In this document: piece after piece, positions 22,341 through 29,962 of the stretch
Layout: each line of letters starts with the position of its first letter
Numbering within the stretch: position 1 is the stretch's first letter
From: JACCQS01 sp050999295
GTDB lineage: Bacteria > Actinomycetota > Actinomycetes > Mycobacteriales > Geodermatophilaceae
NCBI GenBank assembly: GCA_050999295.1
Contig: JBPCPI010000238.1
Span: 1 to 34,443 of the forward strand
Reading direction: 5' to 3'
Length of the DNA stretch: 34,443 nt
Made by a program: the position numbers and the translations under genes
Notes under the pieces: generated by a model
Database searches by the model: none
What the model was told of the DNA's origin: nothing
What the model saw: only the letters and a program-made list of their open reading frames with translations

Positions 22341-22374
22341 GTTGCCCGGACACGTCAAGCGAGGAGCCGTCACG

Positions 22375-25290
22375 ATGAGCGAGGTAGTGGTCTCTCCCCC
22401 GTCACCCGAGGCGAGCCCTCGGCCCGACCCGGACACACCGCCGCATCGGTACACCGCCGCACTGGCGGGTCGGATCGAGCAGAGTTGGCAGGATCGCTGG
22501 GAGGCAGAGGGGACCTTCGCGGCTCCCAATCCGGTCGGTGACCTGTCCGACGGATTCGATGAGCGAGCGGGGCAACGACCGAAGCTCTACGTCAACGACA
22601 TGTTCCCGTACCCGTCTGGCGAGGGCCTGCATGTCGGCCACCCGTTGGGCTACATCGGCACCGACGTCTACTCCCGGTACACGCGCATGCTGGGTTACAA
22701 TGTCCTGCACACGATGGGCTTTGACGCGTTCGGCCTGCCGGCCGAGCAGTTCGCCGTCGAGACCGGTCAGCATCCACGAATCACCACTGAAGCCAACATC
22801 GTCACGATCCGAGGGCACCTGCGCCGGTTGGGGCTCGGTCATGACAGCCGGCGCTCGGTGGCCACGATGGATTCCAGCTACTACAAGTGGACGCAATGGA
22901 TCTTCAAGCAGATCTTCTCGGCCTACTACGACGAGGAGGCCGGGCGGGCCAGGCCGATCGAGGCGTTGACCGCGGAGTTGGATGCCGGGATCCGGCAGCC
23001 GGCGCTGGGCACGAATCCCGGCAACTCACCGTGGGCGGAACTGACTGCGGCCCAGCGGCACTCGGTCGTGGACGCGCACCGGTTGGCCTATCTGGACGAG
23101 GCGCCGGTCAACTGGGCTCCCGGCTTGGGCACGGTCGTGTCCAACGAGGAGGTCACCTCCGACGGCCGCAGCGAGCGGGGCAACTTTCCGGTCTTCCGAC
23201 GCCCGTTGAAGCAATGGAAGATGCGGATCACTGCCTACGCCGACCGTTTGCTGGCGGATCTGGACGCCCTCGAGTGGCCCGAGTCGATAAAGGTCATGCA
23301 GCGCAACTGGATCGGACGTTCTACTGGGGCGATCATCGCCTTCGACACCGGCGGCTTCGACAACGGCGACGGTCCGAAGATCGATGTCTTCACGACCCGG
23401 CCAGACACCTTGTTCGGCGCAACCTACATCGTGCTCGCCCCAGAACACCCTCTGGTCGAGGAGCTGACCGCCACCGACTGGCCGGACTGGGTAGCCGAAT
23501 CGTGGCGGGGTGACGGCGGCAGACCAGCCGAAGCGGTTGCGGCATACCAGAAGTCGGCAAGCCGGCGCTCAGAGCTGGAACGGCAGAGCGACCAGCGGGT
23601 CAAGAGTGGTGTCTTCCTGGGCACTTACGCCACGAATCCCGCGACCGGCGAAGAGATCCCGATCTTCATCGCCGACTACGTGCTGACCGGATATGGCACC
23701 GGAGCGATCATGGCGGTGCCCGGTCAGGACGAGCGGGACTGGGAGTTCGCCGAGGCCTATGGCCTGCCGATCGTCCGTACGGTCGCGCCGCCGGAAGGCT
23801 TCGAGGGTAGGGCGTACATCGGCGATGGTCCGGCGATCAACTCGGCCAGCGATTCTCTGGACCTGAACGGGATGGGCGTGGCACAGGCCAAGGCGGCGAT
23901 GATCGCCTGGTTGTTCGAAAGCGGTCATGGTCAGGCGCGCACGACTTATCGCCTGCGGGACTGGCTGTTCTCCCGCCAGCGTTATTGGGGGGAGCCGTTT
24001 CCGATCGTCTATGAAGACGACCGGCCGATCGCCGTACCGGATGTCGCTTTGCCGGTCCTGCTACCCGACGTCGAGGACTACTCGCCCCGCACTTTCGCCG
24101 ATGACGACGTCACCAGCGAGCCCGAGGCGCCGCTGGCTCGGGCCAGCGAATGGTTGACCGTCGAGTTGGATCTCGGCGACGGCCCCAAGACCTACCGCCG
24201 CGAGACCAGCACGATGCCCAACTGGGCAGGTTCCTGTTGGTACGAGCTGCGCTATCTGGATCCGCACAACGACACGGTGTTCTGCGATCCCGAGATCGAG
24301 AAGTACTGGATGGGTCCGCGCGAGAAAGGCGACATCGGAGGCGTCGATCTGTACGTAGGCGGCGCCGAACACGCTGTCCTGCATCTGCTCTACGCCCGGT
24401 TCTGGCACAAGGTCCTGTTCGACCTGGGTCACGTCTCCAGTAGCGAGCCGTTCCGTCGTCTGGTGAACCAGGGGATGCTGCAGGCTCCGGCCTACACAGA
24501 TGAGCGCGGGATGTATGTCGATGCCTCCCGGGTCGTATCCCGCCAGGGTGAGTTCTTCTACGAGGACACCGCCGTACGGCAGGAGTTCGGCAAGATCGGC
24601 AAGAGCCTCAAGAACATGATCACGCCGGACGATATGTTCGCCGACTACGGTGCGGACACGTTTCGGCTGTACGAGATGTTCACCGGACCCCTGGATCAGT
24701 CGCGGCCCTGGGATCCCAAGGCCGTGATCGGGATGCTGCGGCTGTTGCAGCGCCTGTGGCGACTGGTCGTCGATGAACAGACCGGCGCGGTGCGCGTCGG
24801 TGATCATCCGGTCGACGCCGCGAGCCTGCCCGTCCTGAACCGGGTGATCGAGGGCGTGCGTGGCGGCATGGAGTCACTGCGGTTCAACATCGCGATCGCC
24901 CGGATCACCGAACTGGTCAATCACGCCACCCAGACTTACGCCGATCGGGCGATTCCGCGAGGCATGGCCGAGCCGCTGGTGCTGATGATCGCCCCGCTGG
25001 CTCCGCACATCGCCGAGGAGCTCTGGTCGCGGATGTGGCATACCGAATCGTTGGCGCGCCACGACTTCCCGACCGCCGATCCGCAGCACCTGGTCGAGGA
25101 CACCGTGGAGATCGCTGTTCAGGTGAACGGGAAGCTACGCGGCAGCGTCACCGTCCCGTCGGATGCTGATGGCGAGGCGATGGAATCGGCGGCACGCCAG
25201 GATTCCAACGTGATCGCACATCTCTATGGAGCCGAGGTGCGCCGGGTGATCTTCGTGCCGGGCAAGCTCGTCAACTTCGTGATCGGATAG
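22375..25290 (+). CDS. leuS: Leucyl-tRNA synthetase
   Basis: LeuS charges tRNA-Leu with leucine in the cytosol. The 971-residue class I enzyme shows MFPYPSGEGLHVGHPLGY (HIGH motif, HVGH at residues 86-89), GFDAFGLPAEQFA, and the CP1 editing domain with TRPDTLFGATYIVLAPEH and GTGAIMAVPGQDERD. W-A-G-S-C-W-Y-x-L-R follows, then YVGGAEHAVLHLLYARFW and the KMSKS-equivalent GKIGKSLKN, and a C-terminal domain ending VNGKLRGSVTVPSDAD. An N-terminal extension of about 25 Pro/Ser-rich residues is present. ATG 22375 is chosen for GAGGAG upstream; in-frame starts nearer 22339 fall inside the terminator. Expression is probably controlled by the leader attenuator at 22248-22340. Confidence 0.96.
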   Translation: MSEVVVSPPSPEASPRPDPDTPPHRYTAALAGRIEQSWQDRWEAEGTFAAPNPVGDLSDGFDERAGQRPKLYVNDMFPYPSGEGLHVGHPLGYIGTDVYSRYTRMLGYNVLHTMGFDAFGLPAEQFAVETGQHPRITTEANIVTIRGHLRRLGLGHDSRRSVATMDSSYYKWTQWIFKQIFSAYYDEEAGRARPIEALTAELDAGIRQPALGTNPGNSPWAELTAAQRHSVVDAHRLAYLDEAPVNWAPGLGTVVSNEEVTSDGRSERGNFPVFRRPLKQWKMRITAYADRLLADLDALEWPESIKVMQRNWIGRSTGAIIAFDTGGFDNGDGPKIDVFTTRPDTLFGATYIVLAPEHPLVEELTATDWPDWVAESWRGDGGRPAEAVAAYQKSASRRSELERQSDQRVKSGVFLGTYATNPATGEEIPIFIADYVLTGYGTGAIMAVPGQDERDWEFAEAYGLPIVRTVAPPEGFEGRAYIGDGPAINSASDSLDLNGMGVAQAKAAMIAWLFESGHGQARTTYRLRDWLFSRQRYWGEPFPIVYEDDRPIAVPDVALPVLLPDVEDYSPRTFADDDVTSEPEAPLARASEWLTVELDLGDGPKTYRRETSTMPNWAGSCWYELRYLDPHNDTVFCDPEIEKYWMGPREKGDIGGVDLYVGGAEHAVLHLLYARFWHKVLFDLGHVSSSEPFRRLVNQGMLQAPAYTDERGMYVDASRVVSRQGEFFYEDTAVRQEFGKIGKSLKNMITPDDMFADYGADTFRLYEMFTGPLDQSRPWDPKAVIGMLRLLQRLWRLVVDEQTGAVRVGDHPVDAASLPVLNRVIEGVRGGMESLRFNIAIARITELVNHATQTYADRAIPRGMAEPLVLMIAPLAPHIAEELWSRMWHTESLARHDFPTADPQHLVEDTVEIAVQVNGKLRGSVTVPSDADGEAMESAARQDSNVIAHLYGAEVRRVIFVPGKLVNFVIG

Positions 25291-25312
25291 GTCGGGCGGT
25301 CGGACACCTCGG

Positions 25313-25369
25313 GCAATGTGCGAGAACCTGCAGAAGTCGAGGGGGAAACTGCCGATTTCCGCACATTGC
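25313..25369. repeat. Imperfect inverted repeat downstream of leuS
   Basis: GCAATGTGCG (25313-25322) is repeated inverted as CGCACATTGC (25360-25369), and similarity continues on both arms (to about 16 bases with mismatches). Between them a second hairpin, GGAAA...TTTCC, can form. It begins 22 bases after the leuS stop. It may act as a terminator with a large loop, a small palindromic repeat element, or two facing protein sites. Confidence 0.6.
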
Positions 25370-25394
25370 TCGCGCGCGTAAGTTCTGCCTCTAT

Positions 25395-25978
25395 CTAGGG
25401 GCGAGGTTCCCGGTTGTAGGCCGCACGCGCCCACAAGTATCCGACCATTGTGATGGCCAGGCACCAGCGACAGCGATGATCGCGCTGCTGCCGATGGCGG
25501 TGCCGAGCAACAGACCTCGAAGGGTCTCGATCACCGAAGTGAACGGCTGGAACTCGGCGAACCAGCGCAGTCCGGTCGGCAGGGAGTCCGTCGGCACGAA
25601 CCCGCTCCCTAGGAAGGGCAGCAGGACCAGCGGCATCGGAAGGTTGCTTGCGGTCTCGACGCTCTTCGAGACCATGCCCAAGGCCACCGAGAGCCAGATC
25701 AGCGCGATGGAGATGATCAAGAGGACACCCGTGGTGGCGATCCACTCGACCAGGTCAGCGGTGGGACGGAACCCGACGAACAGCGCGACGCCGAGCACGA
25801 CGGCCATGCCCAGCATCGTCTGGATGAGGCTTCCGACGACGTGGCCGGTCAGGACCGAGGCTCGGGAGATGGCCATCGTGCGGAATCGAGGGACGATTCC
25901 TTCGGTCATGTCCATGGCCACCGATATCGCCGTGCCCTGCGCGGCCGCAGCCACCGTCATCAGGATGATTCCGGGTGC
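25395..25978 (-). pseudogene. ABC-2 type permease (DrrB-like), 5'-truncated and frameshifted
   Basis: Most of a DrrB-like ABC-2 permease is readable on the minus strand: PGIILMTVAAAAQGTAISVA, then DMTEGIVPRFRTMAISRASV, LLIISIALIWLSVALGMVSKS, PLVLLPFLGSGFVPTDSLPT and FQPFTSVIETLRGLLLG. Homology begins abruptly at PGI (about 25977), so the N-terminal third, including the first membrane segments, is missing. Near 25460-25475 the frame shifts; the correct C-terminus, WCLAITMVGYLWARAAYNRE, continues in another frame to TAG 25395-25397. No ATPase gene is beside it. An apparent start at 26062 lies in DNA that belongs to the sigma-factor remnant on the other strand. Confidence 0.75.
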
Positions 25979-25991
25979 CCGCGCCGACAGC

Positions 25992-26306
25992 TTCGCAGAC
26001 ACGGACTGGGCGAAGATCGTCGAGTTGTACGGCCCGCTGCCCACACTCGAGCCGAGTCCCACGATCGCGCTCGGTAGGTCTCTAGCACTGTCCTATGTAG
26101 ATGGTCCGGCTGCAGGGCTGACCGATCTGGACGAGGTGATGAACATCAGTCGCTTGGACGGGTATTGCTACGCCCATGCCACCCGGGCTCAACTGCTCGA
26201 CCGACTTGGCCGTACCCATGACGCGCGGCGGGCGTGGGTACGCGCCGCGTCCACTGCCCGTACGGACGCCGAGCGCGAGTACTTCCAACGCCGGGAGAGC
26301 CGGTGA
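25992..26306 (+). pseudogene. C-terminal remnant of an ECF sigma factor (DUF6596 region)
   Basis: The plus strand reads ADTDWAKIVELYGPLPTLEP, SPTIALGRSLALSYVDGPAA, GLTDLDEV, LDGYCYAHATRAQLLDRLGR and DAEREYFQRR, then stops at TGA 26304-26306. This is the TPR-like C-terminal region (DUF6596) of ECF42-type sigma factors, typically x-D-W-x-x-I-x-x-L-Y-x-x-L-x-x-x-x-P-S-P-x-V-A-L-N-R-A. The sigma-2 and sigma-4 domains that contact polymerase and promoter are absent: homology starts right where the opposite-strand permease remnant ends. The last codons look intact. Its stop lies eight bases from the lipB stop, so the gene once ended normally beside lipB. Confidence 0.7.
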
Positions 26307-26314
26307 CTGACGGC

Positions 26315-26965
26315 TCAGGCGGCGCGCGCGTGCTCCGGGGAGAGGACCTCACCCAGCCGGTGCTCGACCAGCGGGAGGATCTCCTCGACGGTGACGTCAC
26401 GTCCGAGTTCCTTGCTCAACGAGGTCACTGACGCGTCGCTGATGCCGCACGGGACGATCCGGTCGTACGCGCTCAGGTCCGGATTGCAGTTGATCGCAAA
26501 CCCGTGCATCGTCACCCCGCGCGAGACCCGGATTCCGATCGCTGCGAGCTTGCGATCGGGCCGATCCCCGACGGCGGGCAGCCACACCCCGCTTCTCCTG
26601 GCGATCTGTCCGGCCGGCACACCGAGATCAGTGCACACCTTGATCAGGCCGTCCTCCAATCGCCGAACATATGCCACGACGTCCAACGGCTGCGCCAGGG
26701 CGATGATCGGGTACCCGACCAGCTGCCCCGGCCCGTGCCAGGTGATCTTGCCGCCGCGATCGACGTCCACGACCGGTGTCCCGTCGCTCGGACGCTCGAA
26801 AGGCTCGGTCCGCTTACCGGCGGTGTAGACGGCTGGGTGCTCCAACAGCAACACCGTGTCCGGGGACCGATCGTCCACGCGACGGGAATGCAGATGCTGC
26901 TGGCGCTCCCAGGCTTTCCGGTAGTCCACCGAGCCGGCCCAGATGAACACGAGAGGGGCAGTCAT
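26315..26965 (-). CDS. lipB: Octanoyl-[acyl carrier protein]:protein octanoyltransferase
   Basis: LipB moves octanoyl from acyl carrier protein to the lipoyl-domain lysine of target enzymes, the first step of lipoate synthesis. The 216-residue protein has the family motifs VLLLEHPAVYTAGKRTE, DRGGKITWHGPGQLVGYPI, RRSGVWL, RKLAAIGIRVSRGVTMHGFA (catalytic Lys region) and NCNPDLSAYDRIVPCGI, with the catalytic Cys in PCGI. TAACCT ends six bases before ATG 26965, so the mRNA is probably leaderless. In most relatives lipB lies directly beside lipA; here about 5.3 kb separate them. It converges on the sigma-factor remnant and is divergent from the PRPP synthase gene. Confidence 0.97.
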   Translation of the reverse strand: MTAPLVFIWAGSVDYRKAWERQQHLHSRRVDDRSPDTVLLLEHPAVYTAGKRTEPFERPSDGTPVVDVDRGGKITWHGPGQLVGYPIIALAQPLDVVAYVRRLEDGLIKVCTDLGVPAGQIARRSGVWLPAVGDRPDRKLAAIGIRVSRGVTMHGFAINCNPDLSAYDRIVPCGISDASVTSLSKELGRDVTVEEILPLVEHRLGEVLSPEHARAA

Positions 26966-26971
26966 GCCTTC

Positions 26972-26977
26972 AGGTTA
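26972..26977 (-). promoter_or_regulatory. -10 element of lipB
   Basis: On the minus strand TAACCT lies six bases before the lipB ATG, consistent with a transcript starting at the initiation codon. Confidence 0.5.
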
Positions 26978-27136
26978 GCCGTCCGGAGGGGACCGGTCCG
27001 AGCGACCAGACCCGGTCTGCCGAACCGCCACCAGCTGTCAATAAAGTGTTTCCCGATCAGTCGTTGGTGAGCTGACGACGCCGCCGCGCCGGACCTCGCT
27101 GGTCGGCGGATTCCCGCCATCAACCTGGACGTCCAG

Positions 27137-27268
27137 CCGGGCGAAGCCAGCCACCTTGTTGCCGGGATGAAACCGAGCGGCCGGGCGAAGCCAGCCCACC
27201 TGCTGGCTGGGGTAAACCGAGCGGCCGGCGAAGACAGCCCACCCGATGGCCAGGGTCAAACCGTAGTC
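27137..27268. repeat. 44-bp repeat array B, three diverged copies
   Basis: Units start at 27137, 27181 and 27225. The first two are 44 bp and both run CCGGGCGAAGCCAGCC ... ACCGAGCGG; the third begins CCGGCGAAGACAGCCC and remains recognisable through AAACCG at about 27262. They share TGGCTGGGGTA (unit 2), GAGCGG and the AAGC...CCACC part with the reverse complement of array A at 22031-22177. The array fills most of the divergent region between lipB and the PRPP synthase gene, and the end of its third unit merges with the -10 hexamer of that gene. Confidence 0.8.
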
Positions 27269-27269
27269 T
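27264..27269 (+). promoter_or_regulatory. -10 element of the PRPP synthase gene
   Basis: TAGTCT ends eight bases before the GTG start at 27278. No Shine-Dalgarno is visible. It lies at the end of the third unit of repeat array B, replacing the GAGCGG seen at the ends of units 1 and 2. Confidence 0.45.
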
Positions 27270-27277
27270 GGGGCGCG

Positions 27278-28261
27278 GTGCGCGAGATCGTCGTTTTCAG
27301 TGGCAACGCCCATCCCAAGTTTGCGCAGCGAATCTGTGCTCACCTCGGGGTGGAGCTCTCGCACGCCTCGATCATCCGGTTCAGCAACGACTGCCTGCAG
27401 GTTCAACTCCAGGCGAACTGCCGGCAACGCGACGTCTACGTCGTACAGCCGCTGGTCCCGCCCACCCAGGAACACCTGATGGAACTGCTGCTGATGCTGG
27501 ACGCGGCTCGTGGAGCCTCGGCGTCGCAGATCACGGCCGTGATCCCGCACTACGCCTACGCCCGCTCGGACAAGAAGGACGCCTCGCGGATCTCGATCGG
27601 CGGGCGGCTGGTGGCGGATCTGTTGATCACCGCGGGTGCCAATCGGGTCATCACGATGGCCCTGCACGCTCCGCAGGTGCACGGCTTCTTCGGCGTGCCG
27701 GTCGACCACCTGACCGCCATCGGGGAACTCGCAGAACATTTCCGGGGCCGTGACCTGAGCGAGACGGTCGTGGTCTCGCCGGACCTCGGGAATGCCAAGA
27801 CCGCAACCCAGTTCGCCCGTCTGCTCGGTACCCCGGTCGCGGCCGGAAGCAAGCGACGGCTGGCCGACGACCGGGTGATCATCGACGCCATCGTCGGTGA
27901 TGTCGCCGGCAGGCACGCGATCGTGCTCGACGACGAGATCGCGACCGGAAGTTCCATCGTCGAACTGCTCGACAAGCTCTCCGCAGACGGTGCCACCGGC
28001 GCCTCGGTCGCCTGTACGCACGGACTGTTCACAGGTAAGGCGGCTGACCTGCTGGGCCGCCATCCGATGGTCACCGAGGTGGTCACGACCGACACGGTTC
28101 CGCCGCCCGACCAGCCGTGGGAGCATCTGCAGGTGCGATCGGTCGCGGACCTGTTCGCCGAGGCCATCCAGCGCAGTCACGTCGGGGAGTCGGTGAGCAG
28201 TCTCTTCGACGGGGTCGACCCCGCGCACGGTCCGCCGCAACAACCCCTGCCCTTTGGCTGA
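27278..28261 (+). CDS. prs: Ribose-phosphate pyrophosphokinase, divergent actinobacterial paralogue
   Basis: PRPP synthases make phosphoribosyl pyrophosphate from ribose 5-phosphate and ATP for nucleotide, His, Trp and NAD synthesis. The 327-residue protein has the family layout: VFSGNAHPKFAQRICAHLGV, RFSNDCLQVQLQANCR, VYVVQPLVPPTQEHLMELL, PHYAYARSDKKD (residues 90-101, classical form PYxxYARQDRK), HAPQVHGFFGVPVDHL, VVVSPDLGNAKTATQFARLL and the PRPP loop VLDDEIATGSSIVEL. The loop reads DDEIATGSS instead of DDxxDTGGT, and the C-terminus extends with a Pro-rich tail, marking it as the second, divergent paralogue seen in many actinobacteria and not the housekeeping enzyme. GTG 27278 is chosen because homology begins there and a -10 lies just upstream; the open frame to 27167 runs through repeat array B. 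Confidence 0.88.
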   Translation: MREIVVFSGNAHPKFAQRICAHLGVELSHASIIRFSNDCLQVQLQANCRQRDVYVVQPLVPPTQEHLMELLLMLDAARGASASQITAVIPHYAYARSDKKDASRISIGGRLVADLLITAGANRVITMALHAPQVHGFFGVPVDHLTAIGELAEHFRGRDLSETVVVSPDLGNAKTATQFARLLGTPVAAGSKRRLADDRVIIDAIVGDVAGRHAIVLDDEIATGSSIVELLDKLSADGATGASVACTHGLFTGKAADLLGRHPMVTEVVTTDTVPPPDQPWEHLQVRSVADLFAEAIQRSHVGESVSSLFDGVDPAHGPPQQPLPFG

Positions 28262-28314
28262 GTCGGTGCGGGTCGGGCTGTGGACAGTCCCGACGGGGTG
28301 GTGCGGTCCCCGCC

Positions 28315-28320
28315 TAGCGT
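28315..28320 (+). promoter_or_regulatory. -10 element of the pseudokinase gene
   Basis: TAGCGT ends six bases before ATG 28327, again the leaderless spacing; the same hexamer serves glnA1. Confidence 0.45.
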
Positions 28321-28326
28321 GTTCGG

Positions 28327-29958
28327 ATGCAGCGATGCCTCGATGGATTCACCGTGCTCGAGCTGGTCGGCTTCGGCGCAACCGGCGAAGTGTGGCGCGC
28401 CCGACCCGACGGCGGCGGCGCCGACGTGGCGCTGAAGTGGCTCACCGCCGCGACGGTGGACACCGAGATGCTGGCTGCCTCCCGACTCCGTGATTTCAAC
28501 CACCCACATGTGGCCCGAATGATTGACCTCCGCTGGGACGAATCCTGCGTGGTCCTGGTGCAGGAGTTCGTCGCAGGAGTCAGCCTCGCCGCGCTGCTGG
28601 CCGAGCGGGGGCGGCTGGGCAGCGCCGAGGTCGTGACCCTACTGACTCCGGTTGCGGACGCGTTGGGTGCAGCCCACGCGGCCGGACTGTTGCACGGCAG
28701 TCTCACACCATCCGCGATCCTGCTGACCCCTGACGGGCGGCCAGTCGTCACCGACCTCGGGATCTGGCCCAGCTTGACCGGTATCCCGTCGGGAACGGCG
28801 CGATTGGAGTATCTCGATCCGTCCGTGGCACGGGGTGGCCCGCTGACGGCGGCAGCGGACGTGTTCGGGGTTGCGGCTATCGGCTTTCATGCCGTGACCG
28901 GCGGCCCACCCTGGGCAGGGGGCACCGGCGCCGATACCTGGCAGCTGGCCGCTGAGGGTGCCGGGGACGCCGAGCTCCTGCGGCTGCAGACCGGGGTGCC
29001 CGGACGACTGGCCGACGTGCTCGCCCGTGGCCTGTCCGATCAACCGGAACGACGGGGCAGCGCTCAGGACTTCGCCGCCGACGTACGAGCCGCACTCGAA
29101 CCCGAGCCGCTGCATCTGGCCGGGCCTGTGCAGTGGCCCGATCTCCCCCCGATTGAACCCTCGGAGACAGCAGATCAGGACTCCGCGGTGCCCGAACCCG
29201 CTCCGATGGACATCGCAGGTGCGGTACGCCGTGGCAACTCGGCCCGCCATGCCGCGACACCGGGTGCCCGACGAGAGCGGGCCCCACTGGCCGGTGCCGT
29301 CCTCGGCATCTCAAACCCACCACCCTCCAGGCTTTCGGCGGCAGCCCACATCGTTCCGCGGCGGGCCGTTGTCGCAGCCCTCGTCGCCTTGACGGCACTG
29401 ACCGTCCTCGTCCTCGGCCTTGGCTGGAACGCCTCGGATGCAGTTCCGGCGCAGGCGGGTGGACCTGTCGGTGCGGCATCGAGCCAGTCAGCTGCAGACC
29501 GGTCGGCAGATGCGGCCGACGCCACCGCAGCCGGGCTCGATGAGCGGGCCGTCCCGGACTCACCGCAGGCGTGGGCAGCCCTGCTGGCCCTGTTGTATGA
29601 GCGCCGCGCCCTTGCCTTCGTGACCGGCGCGGTCGAGCTACTGGACCAGGTGTTCACAGCCGACAGCCCACAGTTGGTCGCCGACACCGCAGAGCTGACC
29701 CGCCTGGCGCAAGCGGGGCAGGTTCTACGCGGCTTCGCCCCGCGCGTGCTGGAAGTCAGCGAGGTAAGCGTGCTAAACACCGGTTACGCGAGCCTGCAGA
29801 TCATCGACGAATTCGGCGGGTACGAGACCGTGCCCGCGCTCGACTCGCGCGCAGCGGCCTTGGCCGACCATGCCGGACGTGGACCGACCGCGGTGGCGAT
29901 GACCATGACCTTGACCGAGGACGGCTGGCGGGTCCAGACAGCGCAGCGCCTCAGCTGA
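28327..29958 (+). CDS. Membrane-anchored Ser/Thr kinase-like protein, predicted pseudokinase
   Basis: The 543-residue product has an N-terminal protein-kinase fold (about 7-265), a Pro/Ala-rich juxtamembrane stretch, one membrane helix at about 346-366 and an extracytoplasmic C-terminal domain of about 175 residues. The glycine loop GFGATGEVW (15-23), Lys37 in VALK, and Asp143 in DLG are kept. The catalytic loop is not: H123-G-S-L-T-P-S-A stands where active kinases have H-R-D-L-K-P-x-N, so the catalytic Asp, Lys and Asn are Ser, Thr and Ala. It is therefore expected to bind nucleotide or partners without phosphotransfer. The extracytoplasmic part (DSPQAWAALLALLYERRALAF onward) has no family I recognise. 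It follows prs by 65 bases with its own -10 element and converges on the SDR39U1 gene. Confidence 0.85.
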   Translation: MQRCLDGFTVLELVGFGATGEVWRARPDGGGADVALKWLTAATVDTEMLAASRLRDFNHPHVARMIDLRWDESCVVLVQEFVAGVSLAALLAERGRLGSAEVVTLLTPVADALGAAHAAGLLHGSLTPSAILLTPDGRPVVTDLGIWPSLTGIPSGTARLEYLDPSVARGGPLTAAADVFGVAAIGFHAVTGGPPWAGGTGADTWQLAAEGAGDAELLRLQTGVPGRLADVLARGLSDQPERRGSAQDFAADVRAALEPEPLHLAGPVQWPDLPPIEPSETADQDSAVPEPAPMDIAGAVRRGNSARHAATPGARRERAPLAGAVLGISNPPPSRLSAAAHIVPRRAVVAALVALTALTVLVLGLGWNASDAVPAQAGGPVGAASSQSAADRSADAADATAAGLDERAVPDSPQAWAALLALLYERRALAFVTGAVELLDQVFTADSPQLVADTAELTRLAQAGQVLRGFAPRVLEVSEVSVLNTGYASLQIIDEFGGYETVPALDSRAAALADHAGRGPTAVAMTMTLTEDGWRVQTAQRLS

Positions 29959-29962
29959 CCAG

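Noticed and set aside
22180..22374. T-box riboswitch upstream of leuS
   Set aside because: No T-box sequence or specifier loop was seen; the short leader peptide plus terminator explains the region better.
25476..26306. Single plus-strand 276-codon frame as one gene
   Set aside because: Only the last 105 codons resemble a protein (ECF sigma factor tail); the first part is antisense to the permease remnant.
27167..27277. N-terminal extension of the PRPP synthase from ATG 27167
   Set aside because: It would translate repeat array B; family homology begins at GTG 27278.
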